Assembly (NCBI RefSeq): GCF_016937515.1
Contig: NZ_JAFHKM010000002.1
Span: forward strand, 987,001 to 1,051,000
Reading direction: 5' to 3'
DNA from: Cohnella algarum
GTDB lineage: Bacteria; Bacillota; Bacilli; Paenibacillales; Paenibacillaceae
Length of the DNA: 64,000 nucleotides
Part shown: positions 53,197 to 61,948 of the stretch, piece after piece
How the letters are laid out: each line of letters opens with the position of its first letter
Numbering within the stretch: the stretch's first letter is position 1
The notes under the pieces: model-generated
Seen by the model: the letters and a program-made list of their open reading frames with translations, nothing else
What the model was told of the DNA's origin: nothing
Databases searched by the model: none
Position numbers and translations under genes: made by a program

Positions 53197-54361
53197 TATA
53201 GCCCAACTCCTTTCGCAGCTCTGCCTGGTTTGGAACTTCTATGGTGACCGTAGTGCCCTGTCCGACGCCGGAGGCGAAGGTGATTTTCCCCTGGAGCAGC
53301 TCGACCCGTTCCTTCATCCCGATCAGTCCGAATTTGGAATGGCTTCGCGCGCGCGCCTCCGTAACGTCGACATGGAACCCGACCCCATTGTCCCGAATCG
53401 TAAGTCGTATGTTCTCCTCCAAAAAAACGATCTCGAGCGTCACAAGCGACGCCTCCGCATGTTTGTAGGCGTTGCCGAACGCTTCCTGCACGAGCCGGAA
53501 CATCGCGGCTTCGAGCGCGGATGACATGCGCTTTTCCTTCCCGACGACATCGAACTTGGTCCGAATCGAGGTCCGTTCCTCAAAATCCTGAACGAATTTG
53601 CGAAGCGTGGGGACCAGACCGAGATCGTCGAGCGCCATCGGGCGGAGGTTGAAAATGATTTTGCGAATTTCCCCCAAATCGTTGCGGATTTGCTTCTTCA
53701 ACTCGATTAATTCGCCGCGCACGACCTCCAATTCCTGCGTCCCGAGCATTCTTTCCGCGATTTCGGTACGCAGCACCAAATTGGCGAGCGATTGGGCGGG
53801 GCCGTCGTGAATTTCCCGCGCGATCCGCTTGCGTTCCTCTTCCTGGGCCAAAATGATTTTCAGCCCGATCAGCTGCCGGTTTTTGCTCGATTCCAAAATG
53901 CGCGTCACCTGAGACAAATCCCCGGACAAATAATCCAGCACGACGTTCATCTGCGAGCCGATGGCCTCGGCCCGCTCGATGGAACGTTCGACGTTGCGCA
54001 CGCGAACCTGAAGCTCGCCGCGCCGCTTTTTCAAATAGCTTTCCTTCTCCCTGTACACCATTAAATCCAGCTGCAGGTTGGTCGCCGTCTCGTAGGCGGA
54101 CTTGATGTCCTTCTCGGAGTACCGCAAAAAGTCGCGGCTGACTTCCGTAAGCCGGATGCGCGCGAGCCGGTAATCCCGCTCCAGCCGGTCGACCGTCTCG
54201 ATCGTCGTCCCCGTCTCCGCGAGCACCCGCTCCAGCTCCCGCTCCAGCGATTCCAGCTCCCGCCTTGCCGCCTCGCATATTTCAAACACTTGCATCTTGC
54301 TGTCTTCCATCACCTTGACGGCGTTCTGGATGACAAGATCGATTTGGTCCACGCTGTCCAC
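53186..54361 (-). CDS. degS: Sensor histidine kinase DegS
   Basis: DegS is a cytoplasmic kinase that phosphorylates DegU. It has no membrane segment. Residues 10-170 form the long coiled-coil sensor (QIDLVIQNAVKVMEDSKM; ESLERELERVLAETG). The phosphoacceptor helix is RKRIAREIHDGPAQSLANL, with its histidine near residue 190. The HATPase part holds RNDLGEIRKIIFNLRPM, NAYKHAEASLVTLEI (N box) and IRDNGVGFHVD (G1). The GTG at 54361 is chosen because GGGGG stands ten bases before it, and it starts close to the family's usual position; the longer frame has a poor context. Confidence 0.93.
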   Translation of the reverse strand: MDSVDQIDLVIQNAVKVMEDSKMQVFEICEAARRELESLERELERVLAETGTTIETVDRLERDYRLARIRLTEVSRDFLRYSEKDIKSAYETATNLQLDLMVYREKESYLKKRRGELQVRVRNVERSIERAEAIGSQMNVVLDYLSGDLSQVTRILESSKNRQLIGLKIILAQEEERKRIAREIHDGPAQSLANLVLRTEIAERMLGTQELEVVRGELIELKKQIRNDLGEIRKIIFNLRPMALDDLGLVPTLRKFVQDFEERTSIRTKFDVVGKEKRMSSALEAAMFRLVQEAFGNAYKHAEASLVTLEIVFLEENIRLTIRDNGVGFHVDVTEARARSHSKFGLIGMKERVELLQGKITFASGVGQGTTVTIEVPNQAELRKELGYNGE

Positions 54362-54524
54362 GTATTCGATTCCCCCTGCATCATCCCCGACAACTGCATA
54401 TGCCGATCGCCCGGCTTTCCGCCCGGCGGTCCGCACGCTCTCTTAAACTCGGAAAAGGGGCCCGTTTCCATCATATCACATTTTATACTGTTAGAAACCC
54501 GAATATGGGACTTTGGACCGAAGA

Positions 54525-57227
54525 TTAATGAATTGTAATGCTGTTGTCGTCCGCTTTCCAGTCGACCGTCTGGCCCAGCTGCTCCGAAATGACGCGCAGC
54601 GGAACGAGCACCCGGCCGCTGCGAACGAGCGGTTGCGTCTCGGAAGCGACCCGAACGCCGTTCACGATCATATCGGGTTTGTTCAGCCACAGCTCCAGCA
54701 TTTTGTCGCCGCGGAGCACGGTCACCCGCTTCGCCGTCCCTTCCCAGTCGGCGCTTCCGCCGAGCGCGTCCGACACGAAGCGGAGCGGCACGTACGTCGT
54801 GCCGTCCAGCGCGATCGGAGCGGCGTCAAGCGTGGCGGCCTTGCCGTTCACCGTCGCCTGCTTGCTGTTCAGCGTAAGCTTGACGCTTGCCGAGCTGCCG
54901 GCGGCCGCGCCGGTCGCCCCGAGCAGCTTCAGGTTGTCGAACGCGACTTCGCCCGTCAGCGCCCGTTCGTCCTGCTCCTCCTCTAGGTTGACGACGTACA
55001 GCTTCGTCAGCTTCGCCGGATACGCCAGGCCCGCCGAAGCCAGATCGGCCTTGATCGTCTTCCAGCCGGTCCAGTCGATCGCCGAAGCCAGCGTCACGAG
55101 GCCTTCCTTGCCGTTCGCGTCGACGAACGTCGCGCGCAGCCAGTTGTAGCTGCCGTCGCCCAGCACGTCGAGCGTCAGCGAGCTCGGGCTGCCGTCGACG
55201 GTAATGCCGGCGCCGTCGTTAAGCACCGCGTAGGCGAACCGGCTGCCGGTTCCGTTCGTGAAGTCGTACTTCAGGCTGAGCACCTGCGACGTTTCGCGGC
55301 CGGCCATGCCGGTGACGAGCGAGACGGAGCCTTCCGTCTCGTTCGGAAGCCGGCTGAAGCCGATGTTGTACGCGACGCTGTCGAAGTTCTCCAGCGTCCT
55401 CTCGGCGCCGGCGGTGAGCGCCACGACCGTCGAGAACCCGTCGTAACGGGCGATCGCGTACCCGATCTTCGTATTTTCGCCGACGCTTTGAATCGCGATA
55501 TTGCCGTTCGAGGCCGTCGCGGTAAAACCGCGGAACTCCCACTTCAGCGCCGATGCCGGAACCGTCGCCGTCGTGCCGTCTTTGAGCTTCGCCTTCACCG
55601 TGACCGCGACCGTCGTGCCGGCCGCCAGCACGTTCGTGCTCGGCTCCGCGGTCAGGCGGTCGATCTGGTCGCCGCCGACGACCTGAACGTCGACCGTGTT
55701 GCTGGCTTCGCCCGCTTTGACCGTGATCGTGCCGCTGCCGGGCTTGGCCGCCGTGAACACGCCGTCCTTGAACGTGCCGATGCTGCCGGCCGCCGACCAC
55801 GCCGGCGTCAGTCCGGCCGGATCGATCGGGTTGTAGTACGTATCGTAAGCCTTGAGCGAGTAGGTCGCCTGCTGGCCGATGAACAACGTCTTGGCTCCGC
55901 TTGCGACGATGCCTTTGACCGAGCCTTGCGGCGCCAGCGAGAATACGCCGATGCCGTTCGCCACAAGCCGCTGCGTCGTGCCGTAAGAGGTCGGGTGCGC
56001 AAGCGTGACGTCGAATTCCCCGAGAGGCCGCGTCACCATCGTCGTCGAGCCGCCGCCGTCCAGGTTGACGGCCTTGTACACGCCGAGCTGGAGCAAAATC
56101 TGCTGCAGCGCGCTCAGCGTCACGCCCGCCGTCTTCGTGTCGTCGTTTTCCTCCACGGTCACGAGGTATGCCGTCTTCCCGTCCGCCGAATACCCGACCG
56201 CGGTGCGCGCCCGGTTCGCGTTGCCGCTAAGCCCGCTGATCTCCCGCGAGAACGTCGCGGCTTTGCCGCCGTCGACGAGAATCGTATGCCCGCTCACCAT
56301 CATCTGGAACGAAGTCGGGTCATAGGTCTGTCCGCTCGTCTGCGACACGAGGCTGTAGGTAGACGTTACCTTTTGCCCGACGGTCAGGCTGTTTTTGATA
56401 AAATCGGCCGCCGCCTTGTGCCCGCGCAGGATGTAGCCGTTCGCCGGAATCGGGGTCGCGATCTGCGTATCGACCGCGATTTCCGTCACGACGCCGTCCA
56501 CGACGAGCGCTTCGGTCGGCGTCGTCGCGCTGTTTTTCGGGCGTTCCGTTCCCGTCCAGGCGCTCGTGTACATGTACAAAGCGTTGGCGTGGCTGAACCC
56601 GTTGTCCGGTTCCGTGCGGTACGCGCTCTGGTTGATGCCGCTAAGCGGGAACGAACTGCCGTCGACGGACACCGTGCCGGTGAACGAAAACCGGTCGATG
56701 ATCGGCTTTTTGTCCTTGGTCAGGCCGAATGCGTACATGCCCGTAAGCTGGGACGTGCTGGACAGCAGCTGTCCGCTCGTAATTTGCGCCCCCATCGGCG
56801 CGCCTTCGCTCGAGCTGGACGTGTTGAACAGGTCGCCGTTGACGCCGGCCACCGCTCCCGTTTCCTTCGCCATGGCGGTGACGGACTGCCGCGCCGTGAC
56901 GCTGCCGCCTTTGCCTCCGAGCGCATTGAGCTGGACGTAAGGGTTCGTAAGGTCGATTGCGAGGACGTGAATGTTTTCGGTCGTTTTCGCGGCGTCCGAG
57001 GGGACCCATTGGTAATCGATTTGCCGCGCTCCGCTCGTGACGATCGTCTCCGATTGCTTGACGAGCTTGTACGTAACCGCGGCCTTCGCCGTCGTCGCGG
57101 CTGCCGCGATCGGCGGCTTGGCGAACGGCCAGGCCGGCCCGAAAACGGCGGACAGCGCGATAGCCCCGGACAGAACGGGGATCCAAATTTTCCGATACGG
57201 TTTCCAATTTGTCGATTGTACTGGCAT
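54525..57227 (-). CDS. Secreted phosphodiester glycosidase-like protein with stalk domain
   Basis: A 900-residue exported protein. The N-terminus has a signal-anchor (IPVLSGAIALSAVFGPAW). Residues 95-415 are a NAGPA (phosphodiester glycosidase, DUF2233) domain with AVAGVNGDLFNTS, TGMYAFGLTKDKKPI, RARTAVGYSADGKTAYLV and the key VNLDGGGSTTMVTR. Residues 420-550 are Ig-like (bacterial Ig-like 2) domains. A further beta-rich region follows, and residues 785-900 are a copper-amine-oxidase-N stalk pair (TYVPLRFVSDALGGSADW, VLVPLRVISEQLGQ). NAGPA enzymes cleave sugar-1-phosphate diesters such as exposed GlcNAc-P-linkages, so it may trim wall glycan. ATG 57227 behind GGGAG. Confidence 0.87.
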   Translation of the reverse strand: MPVQSTNWKPYRKIWIPVLSGAIALSAVFGPAWPFAKPPIAAAATTAKAAVTYKLVKQSETIVTSGARQIDYQWVPSDAAKTTENIHVLAIDLTNPYVQLNALGGKGGSVTARQSVTAMAKETGAVAGVNGDLFNTSSSSEGAPMGAQITSGQLLSSTSQLTGMYAFGLTKDKKPIIDRFSFTGTVSVDGSSFPLSGINQSAYRTEPDNGFSHANALYMYTSAWTGTERPKNSATTPTEALVVDGVVTEIAVDTQIATPIPANGYILRGHKAAADFIKNSLTVGQKVTSTYSLVSQTSGQTYDPTSFQMMVSGHTILVDGGKAATFSREISGLSGNANRARTAVGYSADGKTAYLVTVEENDDTKTAGVTLSALQQILLQLGVYKAVNLDGGGSTTMVTRPLGEFDVTLAHPTSYGTTQRLVANGIGVFSLAPQGSVKGIVASGAKTLFIGQQATYSLKAYDTYYNPIDPAGLTPAWSAAGSIGTFKDGVFTAAKPGSGTITVKAGEASNTVDVQVVGGDQIDRLTAEPSTNVLAAGTTVAVTVKAKLKDGTTATVPASALKWEFRGFTATASNGNIAIQSVGENTKIGYAIARYDGFSTVVALTAGAERTLENFDSVAYNIGFSRLPNETEGSVSLVTGMAGRETSQVLSLKYDFTNGTGSRFAYAVLNDGAGITVDGSPSSLTLDVLGDGSYNWLRATFVDANGKEGLVTLASAIDWTGWKTIKADLASAGLAYPAKLTKLYVVNLEEEQDERALTGEVAFDNLKLLGATGAAAGSSASVKLTLNSKQATVNGKAATLDAAPIALDGTTYVPLRFVSDALGGSADWEGTAKRVTVLRGDKMLELWLNKPDMIVNGVRVASETQPLVRSGRVLVPLRVISEQLGQTVDWKADDNSITIH

Positions 57228-57355
57228 TTCGTTCTCCCATGCTGAAAAATGTACTCGAAAGACCCTGGACTTTCCGCCCACTTCTCTCTATTAATGTAGA
57301 CTCCGCTTAGATCAAAAAGTTACATCCGATCATAGATTTAGATGAAAATATTTTG

Positions 57356-57403
57356 CATGAAAAAGAAAAGCTATCTCCGTTTGCGCGTTTTTACGGAGAT
57401 AGC
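57356..57403 (-). terminator. Rho-independent terminator after manC
   Basis: An 11-base-pair stem (GCTATCTCCGT and its complement) with a 12-base loop is followed on the minus strand by TTTTCTTTTT, just past the stop at 57424. Confidence 0.9.
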
Positions 57404-57423
57404 CTCGCGCGGATCTCGCATGG

Positions 57424-58905
57424 TTACTTTACATAGCGCTTCAAGATTTCGTCCCAATCGGTATGAAGCCGGACGATGTCCTCGTCGATAATCTCGCTTC
57501 CGTTCTGTACCTCGATGAACTCCAGATCGGCGATCGCCCGGATCCCGTGCCTGGCGCCGACCGGAATGTGCAGCACGTCGCCGGCCGCGACCCGCCGGAT
57601 CTTGCCTTCCAGGGCAAAATCGCCCGTCCCTTTGATGATCGTCCACACCTCGTTGCGCTTGCCGTGGTAGTGGTAGCTCAAATTTTTCCCCGCCGCGATG
57701 CCGACCCGCTTCGTCAGCACCTCGTACTCGTCGTCCGTCACCGCATAGTCCAAAATTTTGTACCAGCCCCATCGCCGCTCCTCGTACATCGGACGCCGGA
57801 CGAAATCGACGACGTCCTTGATGCGCGGGCTCGCGTCTTTGTCCGAGACGAGAATGCCGTCCGGGCTGGCGGCCACGACGACGTTGCGGAGGCCGAGCGC
57901 GACGATCGGAATGTCCAGCTCGTTCACGACATGGGTATTGGCGCTCTGCGCGTCGATTTTCCCCTTGCCGGTCAAATGCTCGGACAGCTCCTCCGTCAGC
58001 GTGTTCCACGTGCCGAGGTCCTTCCATTCCCCTTCGTACGGCACGACGACGATCCGGCTGCTCTTCTCGACCACCTCGTAGTCGAAGCTGATTTTCGGCA
58101 GCCGCTTGTAGTGACGGGCAAGCTCGGCAAAATCGAGCGGCATTTCCTTCTCGCGCAAAATGTCCATCAGCTTGCCCAGCTTGAACGCGAACACGCCGCA
58201 GTTCCACAGCGCGCCTTCCGCGATCAGCTCGGCCGCCTTCGCCTGGCTCGGCTTCTCCTGGAAGCGGCTGACGGAGGCGTAGGGGGCGTGCGGCCGAACC
58301 GTGCTAACGCCGGTCGGACTGCCGGCAGCCGGCCGGGAATCGCCGAACCTCAACTCCGATCGGACAGAGACATTCTCTTGCGAACGAAGGTCCGGGATCG
58401 CGCGCTCGTCGCCGGATTCGTCCGGGACGATGTAGCCGTACTTCTCCGATGGGAACGTCGGCTTGACGCCCATCAGCGCAAGCTCCGCCTCCGAACGGTT
58501 CAGCGCCTCGTCCAGCAGCTTCAACCGTTCAAAATAAGCCTCGTCCACGTACGGATCTACCGGTAGCACGATAACAGTTTCGTCGGGTCCGGCTTTTTGC
58601 ACCGAATGCAGGTAAGCGGCCGCGAGCGCGACGGCGGGAAACGTATCCCTTCGCTCCGGCTCCACGATGAGCGGCACCTCCGAGTCCAGCTGGCTGTGAA
58701 TCATCTCGACCTGGGACTTGCTCGTCGCGATAAACGTGGAGTCCGCCAGCCCGACGTTTTTCAACTGCCCCCATACCCGCTGAATCATGGAAATCTTCGG
58801 TTCGTCCGCGCCGCCCAGCACCTTCAAAAACTGCTTGGACCGCGAGTCGCTCGAAAGCGGCCACAGCCTCTTGCCGGAGCCTCCCGAGAGGAGTACGAGC
58901 TTCAT
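57424..58905 (-). CDS. manC: Mannose-1-phosphate guanylyltransferase/mannose-6-phosphate isomerase
   Basis: This 493-residue bifunctional enzyme makes GDP-mannose. The N-terminal nucleotidyltransferase has LLSGGSGKRLWPLSSDSRSK and ETVIVLPVDPYVD, with lysines in KYGYIVPD and FQEKP; the cupin-type isomerase/C-terminal domain shows LSYHYHGKRNEVWTIIKG (metal-binding HxH), and IPVGARHGI. Between residues 165 and 215 there is a loop (SQENVSVRSELRFGDSR) not usual in the family. It supplies GDP-mannose for an exopolysaccharide or cell-wall polymer and lies near the Wzx/Wzy genes. Confidence 0.92.
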   Translation of the reverse strand: MKLVLLSGGSGKRLWPLSSDSRSKQFLKVLGGADEPKISMIQRVWGQLKNVGLADSTFIATSKSQVEMIHSQLDSEVPLIVEPERRDTFPAVALAAAYLHSVQKAGPDETVIVLPVDPYVDEAYFERLKLLDEALNRSEAELALMGVKPTFPSEKYGYIVPDESGDERAIPDLRSQENVSVRSELRFGDSRPAAGSPTGVSTVRPHAPYASVSRFQEKPSQAKAAELIAEGALWNCGVFAFKLGKLMDILREKEMPLDFAELARHYKRLPKISFDYEVVEKSSRIVVVPYEGEWKDLGTWNTLTEELSEHLTGKGKIDAQSANTHVVNELDIPIVALGLRNVVVAASPDGILVSDKDASPRIKDVVDFVRRPMYEERRWGWYKILDYAVTDDEYEVLTKRVGIAAGKNLSYHYHGKRNEVWTIIKGTGDFALEGKIRRVAAGDVLHIPVGARHGIRAIADLEFIEVQNGSEIIDEDIVRLHTDWDEILKRYVK

Positions 58906-59011
58906 AGGGTTACCTCACCTTAAAATGAAGTTCGAATCGACGATCGATCCTGATCAATCCCGCCACCTCTATATATACTTTTCCGGAGCGCCCCTTTATG
59001 ATTTCGAAGCG

Positions 59012-59055
59012 AAAAAAAGCTATCCGGACCCGAAAAGCTTCGGACCGGATAGCTT
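59012..59055 (-). terminator. Rho-independent terminator after the small stalk-domain gene
   Basis: A strong stem of about 17 pairs, AGCTATCCGGxxCCGAA type, is followed on the minus strand by seven T, about 15 bases past the stop at 59071. Confidence 0.9.
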
Positions 59056-59070
59056 GTCATTTGTTTATGA

Positions 59071-60066
59071 TTACATTAGCGATTCAGCCAATTCTCTCAA
59101 AGCGTTAATTTCCGACTCGAATTCGCTGCGATATGTTGTAAGAATATCGGTGCTGAATCCGCCCGCCTTCAGTTGCGCCTCGGTATCGCTCACGATCGAT
59201 TCGAACTGAGCCGTGCAGGACGCGAGCTTCGCTTCTCCTTGCGCGATAAGCGCGGCTTGCTTCTCCGGATCGGACTCCAGAATATATTGGGCGCCAAGGC
59301 TCACCGCCGTGTTCTTGCACTCCGTCTTCAGGTTCGTGAGCTTCGTATACGCAGCCGCCTCGATTTCGGCCTGCGTTTGCGCTCCCGTGCCGCCTCCGGC
59401 TCCGCCGCTGCCGCCGGACGTACCGCCGCCGGAACCGCCCGTGCTGCCGCCGCCCGTCGAACCGGAACCTGCATTGCCGCCGCTGCCGCCGGTTCCGCTC
59501 CCGCCTTGCTGAGCTTCGCGGTAGGCCTTGGACTCGCCGCTGACCGTCTTCGTCGCCGAATCCCAGTTAATCGTCGTTCCGACCGACTCCGACATGAAAC
59601 GGACCGGAACGTAAATCGTTCCATCCTTCGCAAAAACTTGCTGACCGGCCGGCAGCTGCTTCGCCGTTCCGTCAAAAACCAGCTTCGCGCTCGTCGGCGT
59701 CACCTTAATCGTCGTCGCCATGGCCGCCGGCATCTTCGCAGCCGCCGCCGCATCCGCCAAATATTGCTTCAGCACGGCTGCTTCGGACGCCGAAGGCTCC
59801 GACACCGTTACCGTTTTCGTCGCATTGTCCCAAGCCACGCTCTTTTGCAGCGCGTATGCTACGAACCGAAGCGGTATGTACACGCGCTGCTCATGCGCGA
59901 ACGCCGCCTGTCCGGACGGCAACGCCAGCTCCTGGCCGTCAAACTTCATCTTTGCCATGATCGTGCTTACCGTCGTACTGGCCGTGGCGGCGAAAGCCGA
60001 AAACGGCGTCACAACCGCCATTGCCCCTACCATTGCCGTCGCCAGCATCATTTTAAATTTCTTCAT
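59071..60066 (-). CDS. Secreted stalk-domain protein (copper amine oxidase N-like)
   Basis: The 331-residue product has a signal peptide (MKKFKMMLATAMVGAMAVVT, cleavage after SAFA), then two stalk units (YIPLRFVAYALQKSVAWDNA and VPVRFMSESVGTTINWD), a Gly/Ser/Thr-rich linker of about 40 residues (GGSGTGGSGGNAG-type), and a helical C-terminal 90 residues. The stalk fold is wall- or matrix-associated in Paenibacillaceae. ATG 60066 lies six bases after AGGTG. A role for the C-terminal helices is not apparent. It shares its domain type with the proteins at 49560 and 54525. Confidence 0.85.
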   Translation of the reverse strand: MKKFKMMLATAMVGAMAVVTPFSAFAATASTTVSTIMAKMKFDGQELALPSGQAAFAHEQRVYIPLRFVAYALQKSVAWDNATKTVTVSEPSASEAAVLKQYLADAAAAAKMPAAMATTIKVTPTSAKLVFDGTAKQLPAGQQVFAKDGTIYVPVRFMSESVGTTINWDSATKTVSGESKAYREAQQGGSGTGGSGGNAGSGSTGGGSTGGSGGGTSGGSGGAGGGTGAQTQAEIEAAAYTKLTNLKTECKNTAVSLGAQYILESDPEKQAALIAQGEAKLASCTAQFESIVSDTEAQLKAGGFSTDILTTYRSEFESEINALRELAESLM

Positions 60067-60086
60067 CGTATGCACCTGCTTTTCGT

Positions 60087-60827
60087 TTAGTTGCCCAAGT
60101 CTTCTTTGAGAGAATCCTCGTAGCTTTTGCCTTGGCTAAGCCCGTATTTTTGGGCGATCGCAATAAGTTCGTTGTACTCGTCCTCGGACAGCTTTTCGAG
60201 AATGAGCGCTTTGGCTTCCTTCTTTTTCTCGACGGTCAGTCCGCCGCTTGCAAGCTGCTGCAGTGTCTTGATGTCACTAGTGCTGAGCTTCGAAAGCATA
60301 ATCGTCATGACCTTGGTTTTCTCCGAAAAGGAAATGTTCTCTTGAACCTCCTCCGCCTTGTCCACCGAAATTTCGGGATTATAGGTGGACGTAGGAGACG
60401 GCGATGGAGAAGCCGAAGGCGGCGATGCGGGAGGCGCGCTTCCTTCCGATGTCCCTTTGTTATCCCCTGAAGCTTGATCGGCTTGTCGGGATTTGCCTGT
60501 ATCGGTTCCATCGGATGGTGAGGCAGGTTGCTCCGAGCCCTTCGGCGTAGACGACGGCGATGCAGGAGCTTCGCTTGAAGCAGGCGATGAATCAGGATCG
60601 CTAGAAGGCGAAGCGCTGCTTTCCGCATCCGGGCTCGCCGAATCGGTTTGGGAGGAAGAGGAGTCTAGCGGCTCTCCAACTGGTTCAACTAAGGAATTTA
60701 ACACCTTATCTGCAGCATAGTTTATCGCAAAGTAACCACCTATGCCAACAATTAGAATAAGCGCGCCTAAAATCGACCCGATCCATATCAAGAATTTTTT
60801 CCATGACTTCCTTCTCACCAAAACCAC
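60087..60827 (-). CDS. Membrane-anchored protein with Pro/Ser-rich spacer
   Basis: One N-terminal transmembrane segment (IWIGSILGALILIVGIGGYF) after a positive start, then about 115 residues of Ser/Pro/Asp-rich linker (SSSQTDSASPDAESSASP), then a helical C-terminal domain (residues 165-246) with KVMTIMLSKLSTSDIKTLQQ and IAQKYGLSQGKSYEDSLK. I do not recognise a family. The layout suits a surface protein that spans the wall. The next downstream gene starts within 21 bases, so they could be cotranscribed. Start is GTG 60827, but a second GTG nearby is also possible. Confidence 0.65.
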   Translation of the reverse strand: MVLVRRKSWKKFLIWIGSILGALILIVGIGGYFAINYAADKVLNSLVEPVGEPLDSSSSQTDSASPDAESSASPSSDPDSSPASSEAPASPSSTPKGSEQPASPSDGTDTGKSRQADQASGDNKGTSEGSAPPASPPSASPSPSPTSTYNPEISVDKAEEVQENISFSEKTKVMTIMLSKLSTSDIKTLQQLASGGLTVEKKKEAKALILEKLSEDEYNELIAIAQKYGLSQGKSYEDSLKEDLGN

Positions 60828-60844
60828 CCCAGAACTTCAATTTA

Positions 60845-61942
60845 TTATCGAAACTCATTTTGTACTATCTCCAAAGCACGTTTAATTACTTTGTCCATGT
60901 CATAGTATTTGTAGTCTGCAAGTCTACCTCCAAAAATAACGTTCCGCTCATTTTTTGCTAGTTCTAAATACTTTTGATAAACCGAATTATTTTTTTCATC
61001 ATTAATTGGATAATAGGGTTCATCCTCTTTACCGCAATCCTGAGGATACTCTCTAGTAATAACCGTTTTGGGCTGCTCACCGAATTCAAAATGCTTATGT
61101 TCGATAATTCTAGTAAACGGTGTCTCGTTATCCGTATAGTTAACCACAGCATTGCCCTGGTAATTTTCGCAATCTAAAATTTCATGATCAAACTTTAGAC
61201 TTCTATATTCCAATGAACCATACTTATAGTCAAAATACTGATCTATCATACCTGTAAAAACCGTTTTATTCGCCAACTTCACTAACTCATTTTTGTCTTT
61301 AAAAAAGTCGACATTTAGTCTAACGTCAATACCTTTAAGTAATTTCTCAATAATTACATTATACCCACCAATCGGAATCCCTTGGTAACGATCATTAAAG
61401 TAATTGTTATCATAACGGAAGCGTACTGGTAATCTTTTTATTATAAATGCTGGCAAATCCACTGCTCGCCTATTCCATTGTTTTTCGGTGTATCCTTTAA
61501 TCAATTTATAGTAAATATCTTTTCCAACCAAACTCAGCGCTTGCTCTTCTAAATTTGCAGGTTCCTGAATATTAAGTTCCTCTATTTGCGATGCAATCTT
61601 AGCTTTTGCTTCATTCGGAGTTTTGGTTCCCCACAATTGGTAAAAAGTATTCATATTAAAGGGTAGGTTATACACTTCTCCCTTGTAATTTGCAACTGGC
61701 GAATTAATATAATGATTAAATTCAGCAAATTGGTTTACATATTCCCAAACTTCTTTGTCGCTCGTATGAAAAATATGCGCTCCATATTTATGTACGTTTA
61801 TACCTTCAACATTTTCACAAAAAATATTTCCCCCTACATGGGAGCGTTTATCAATAACTAGACAATTTTTCCCCCGTTTAGTGGCTTCATAAGCAAAAAT
61901 GCTACCGAATGGGCCCGCGCCTACGATTAAGTAATCATACAT
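60845..61942 (-). CDS. glf: UDP-galactopyranose mutase
   Basis: Glf converts UDP-galactopyranose to UDP-galactofuranose with a reduced FAD cofactor. The 365-residue product begins YDYLIVGAGPFGSIFAYEA (FAD GxGxxG), and has KRSHVGGNIFCENVEGINVH, HKYGAHIFHTSDKEVWEYV, KGYTEKQW and RLPVRFRYDNNYFNDRYQGIP-type residues (shown here in part), and near the end FGGRLADYKYYDMD. The length is normal. With the flippase and polymerase next to it, it suggests a galactofuranose-containing polysaccharide. It is AT-rich relative to genes at 58-54 kb. Confidence 0.95.
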   Translation of the reverse strand: MYDYLIVGAGPFGSIFAYEATKRGKNCLVIDKRSHVGGNIFCENVEGINVHKYGAHIFHTSDKEVWEYVNQFAEFNHYINSPVANYKGEVYNLPFNMNTFYQLWGTKTPNEAKAKIASQIEELNIQEPANLEEQALSLVGKDIYYKLIKGYTEKQWNRRAVDLPAFIIKRLPVRFRYDNNYFNDRYQGIPIGGYNVIIEKLLKGIDVRLNVDFFKDKNELVKLANKTVFTGMIDQYFDYKYGSLEYRSLKFDHEILDCENYQGNAVVNYTDNETPFTRIIEHKHFEFGEQPKTVITREYPQDCGKEDEPYYPINDEKNNSVYQKYLELAKNERNVIFGGRLADYKYYDMDKVIKRALEIVQNEFR

Positions 61943-61948
61943 TTTGTT

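Noticed and set aside
55488..57245. Plus-strand frame of 585 residues
   Set aside because: It is the reverse image of the phosphodiester glycosidase-like gene; Arg-rich with no motif.
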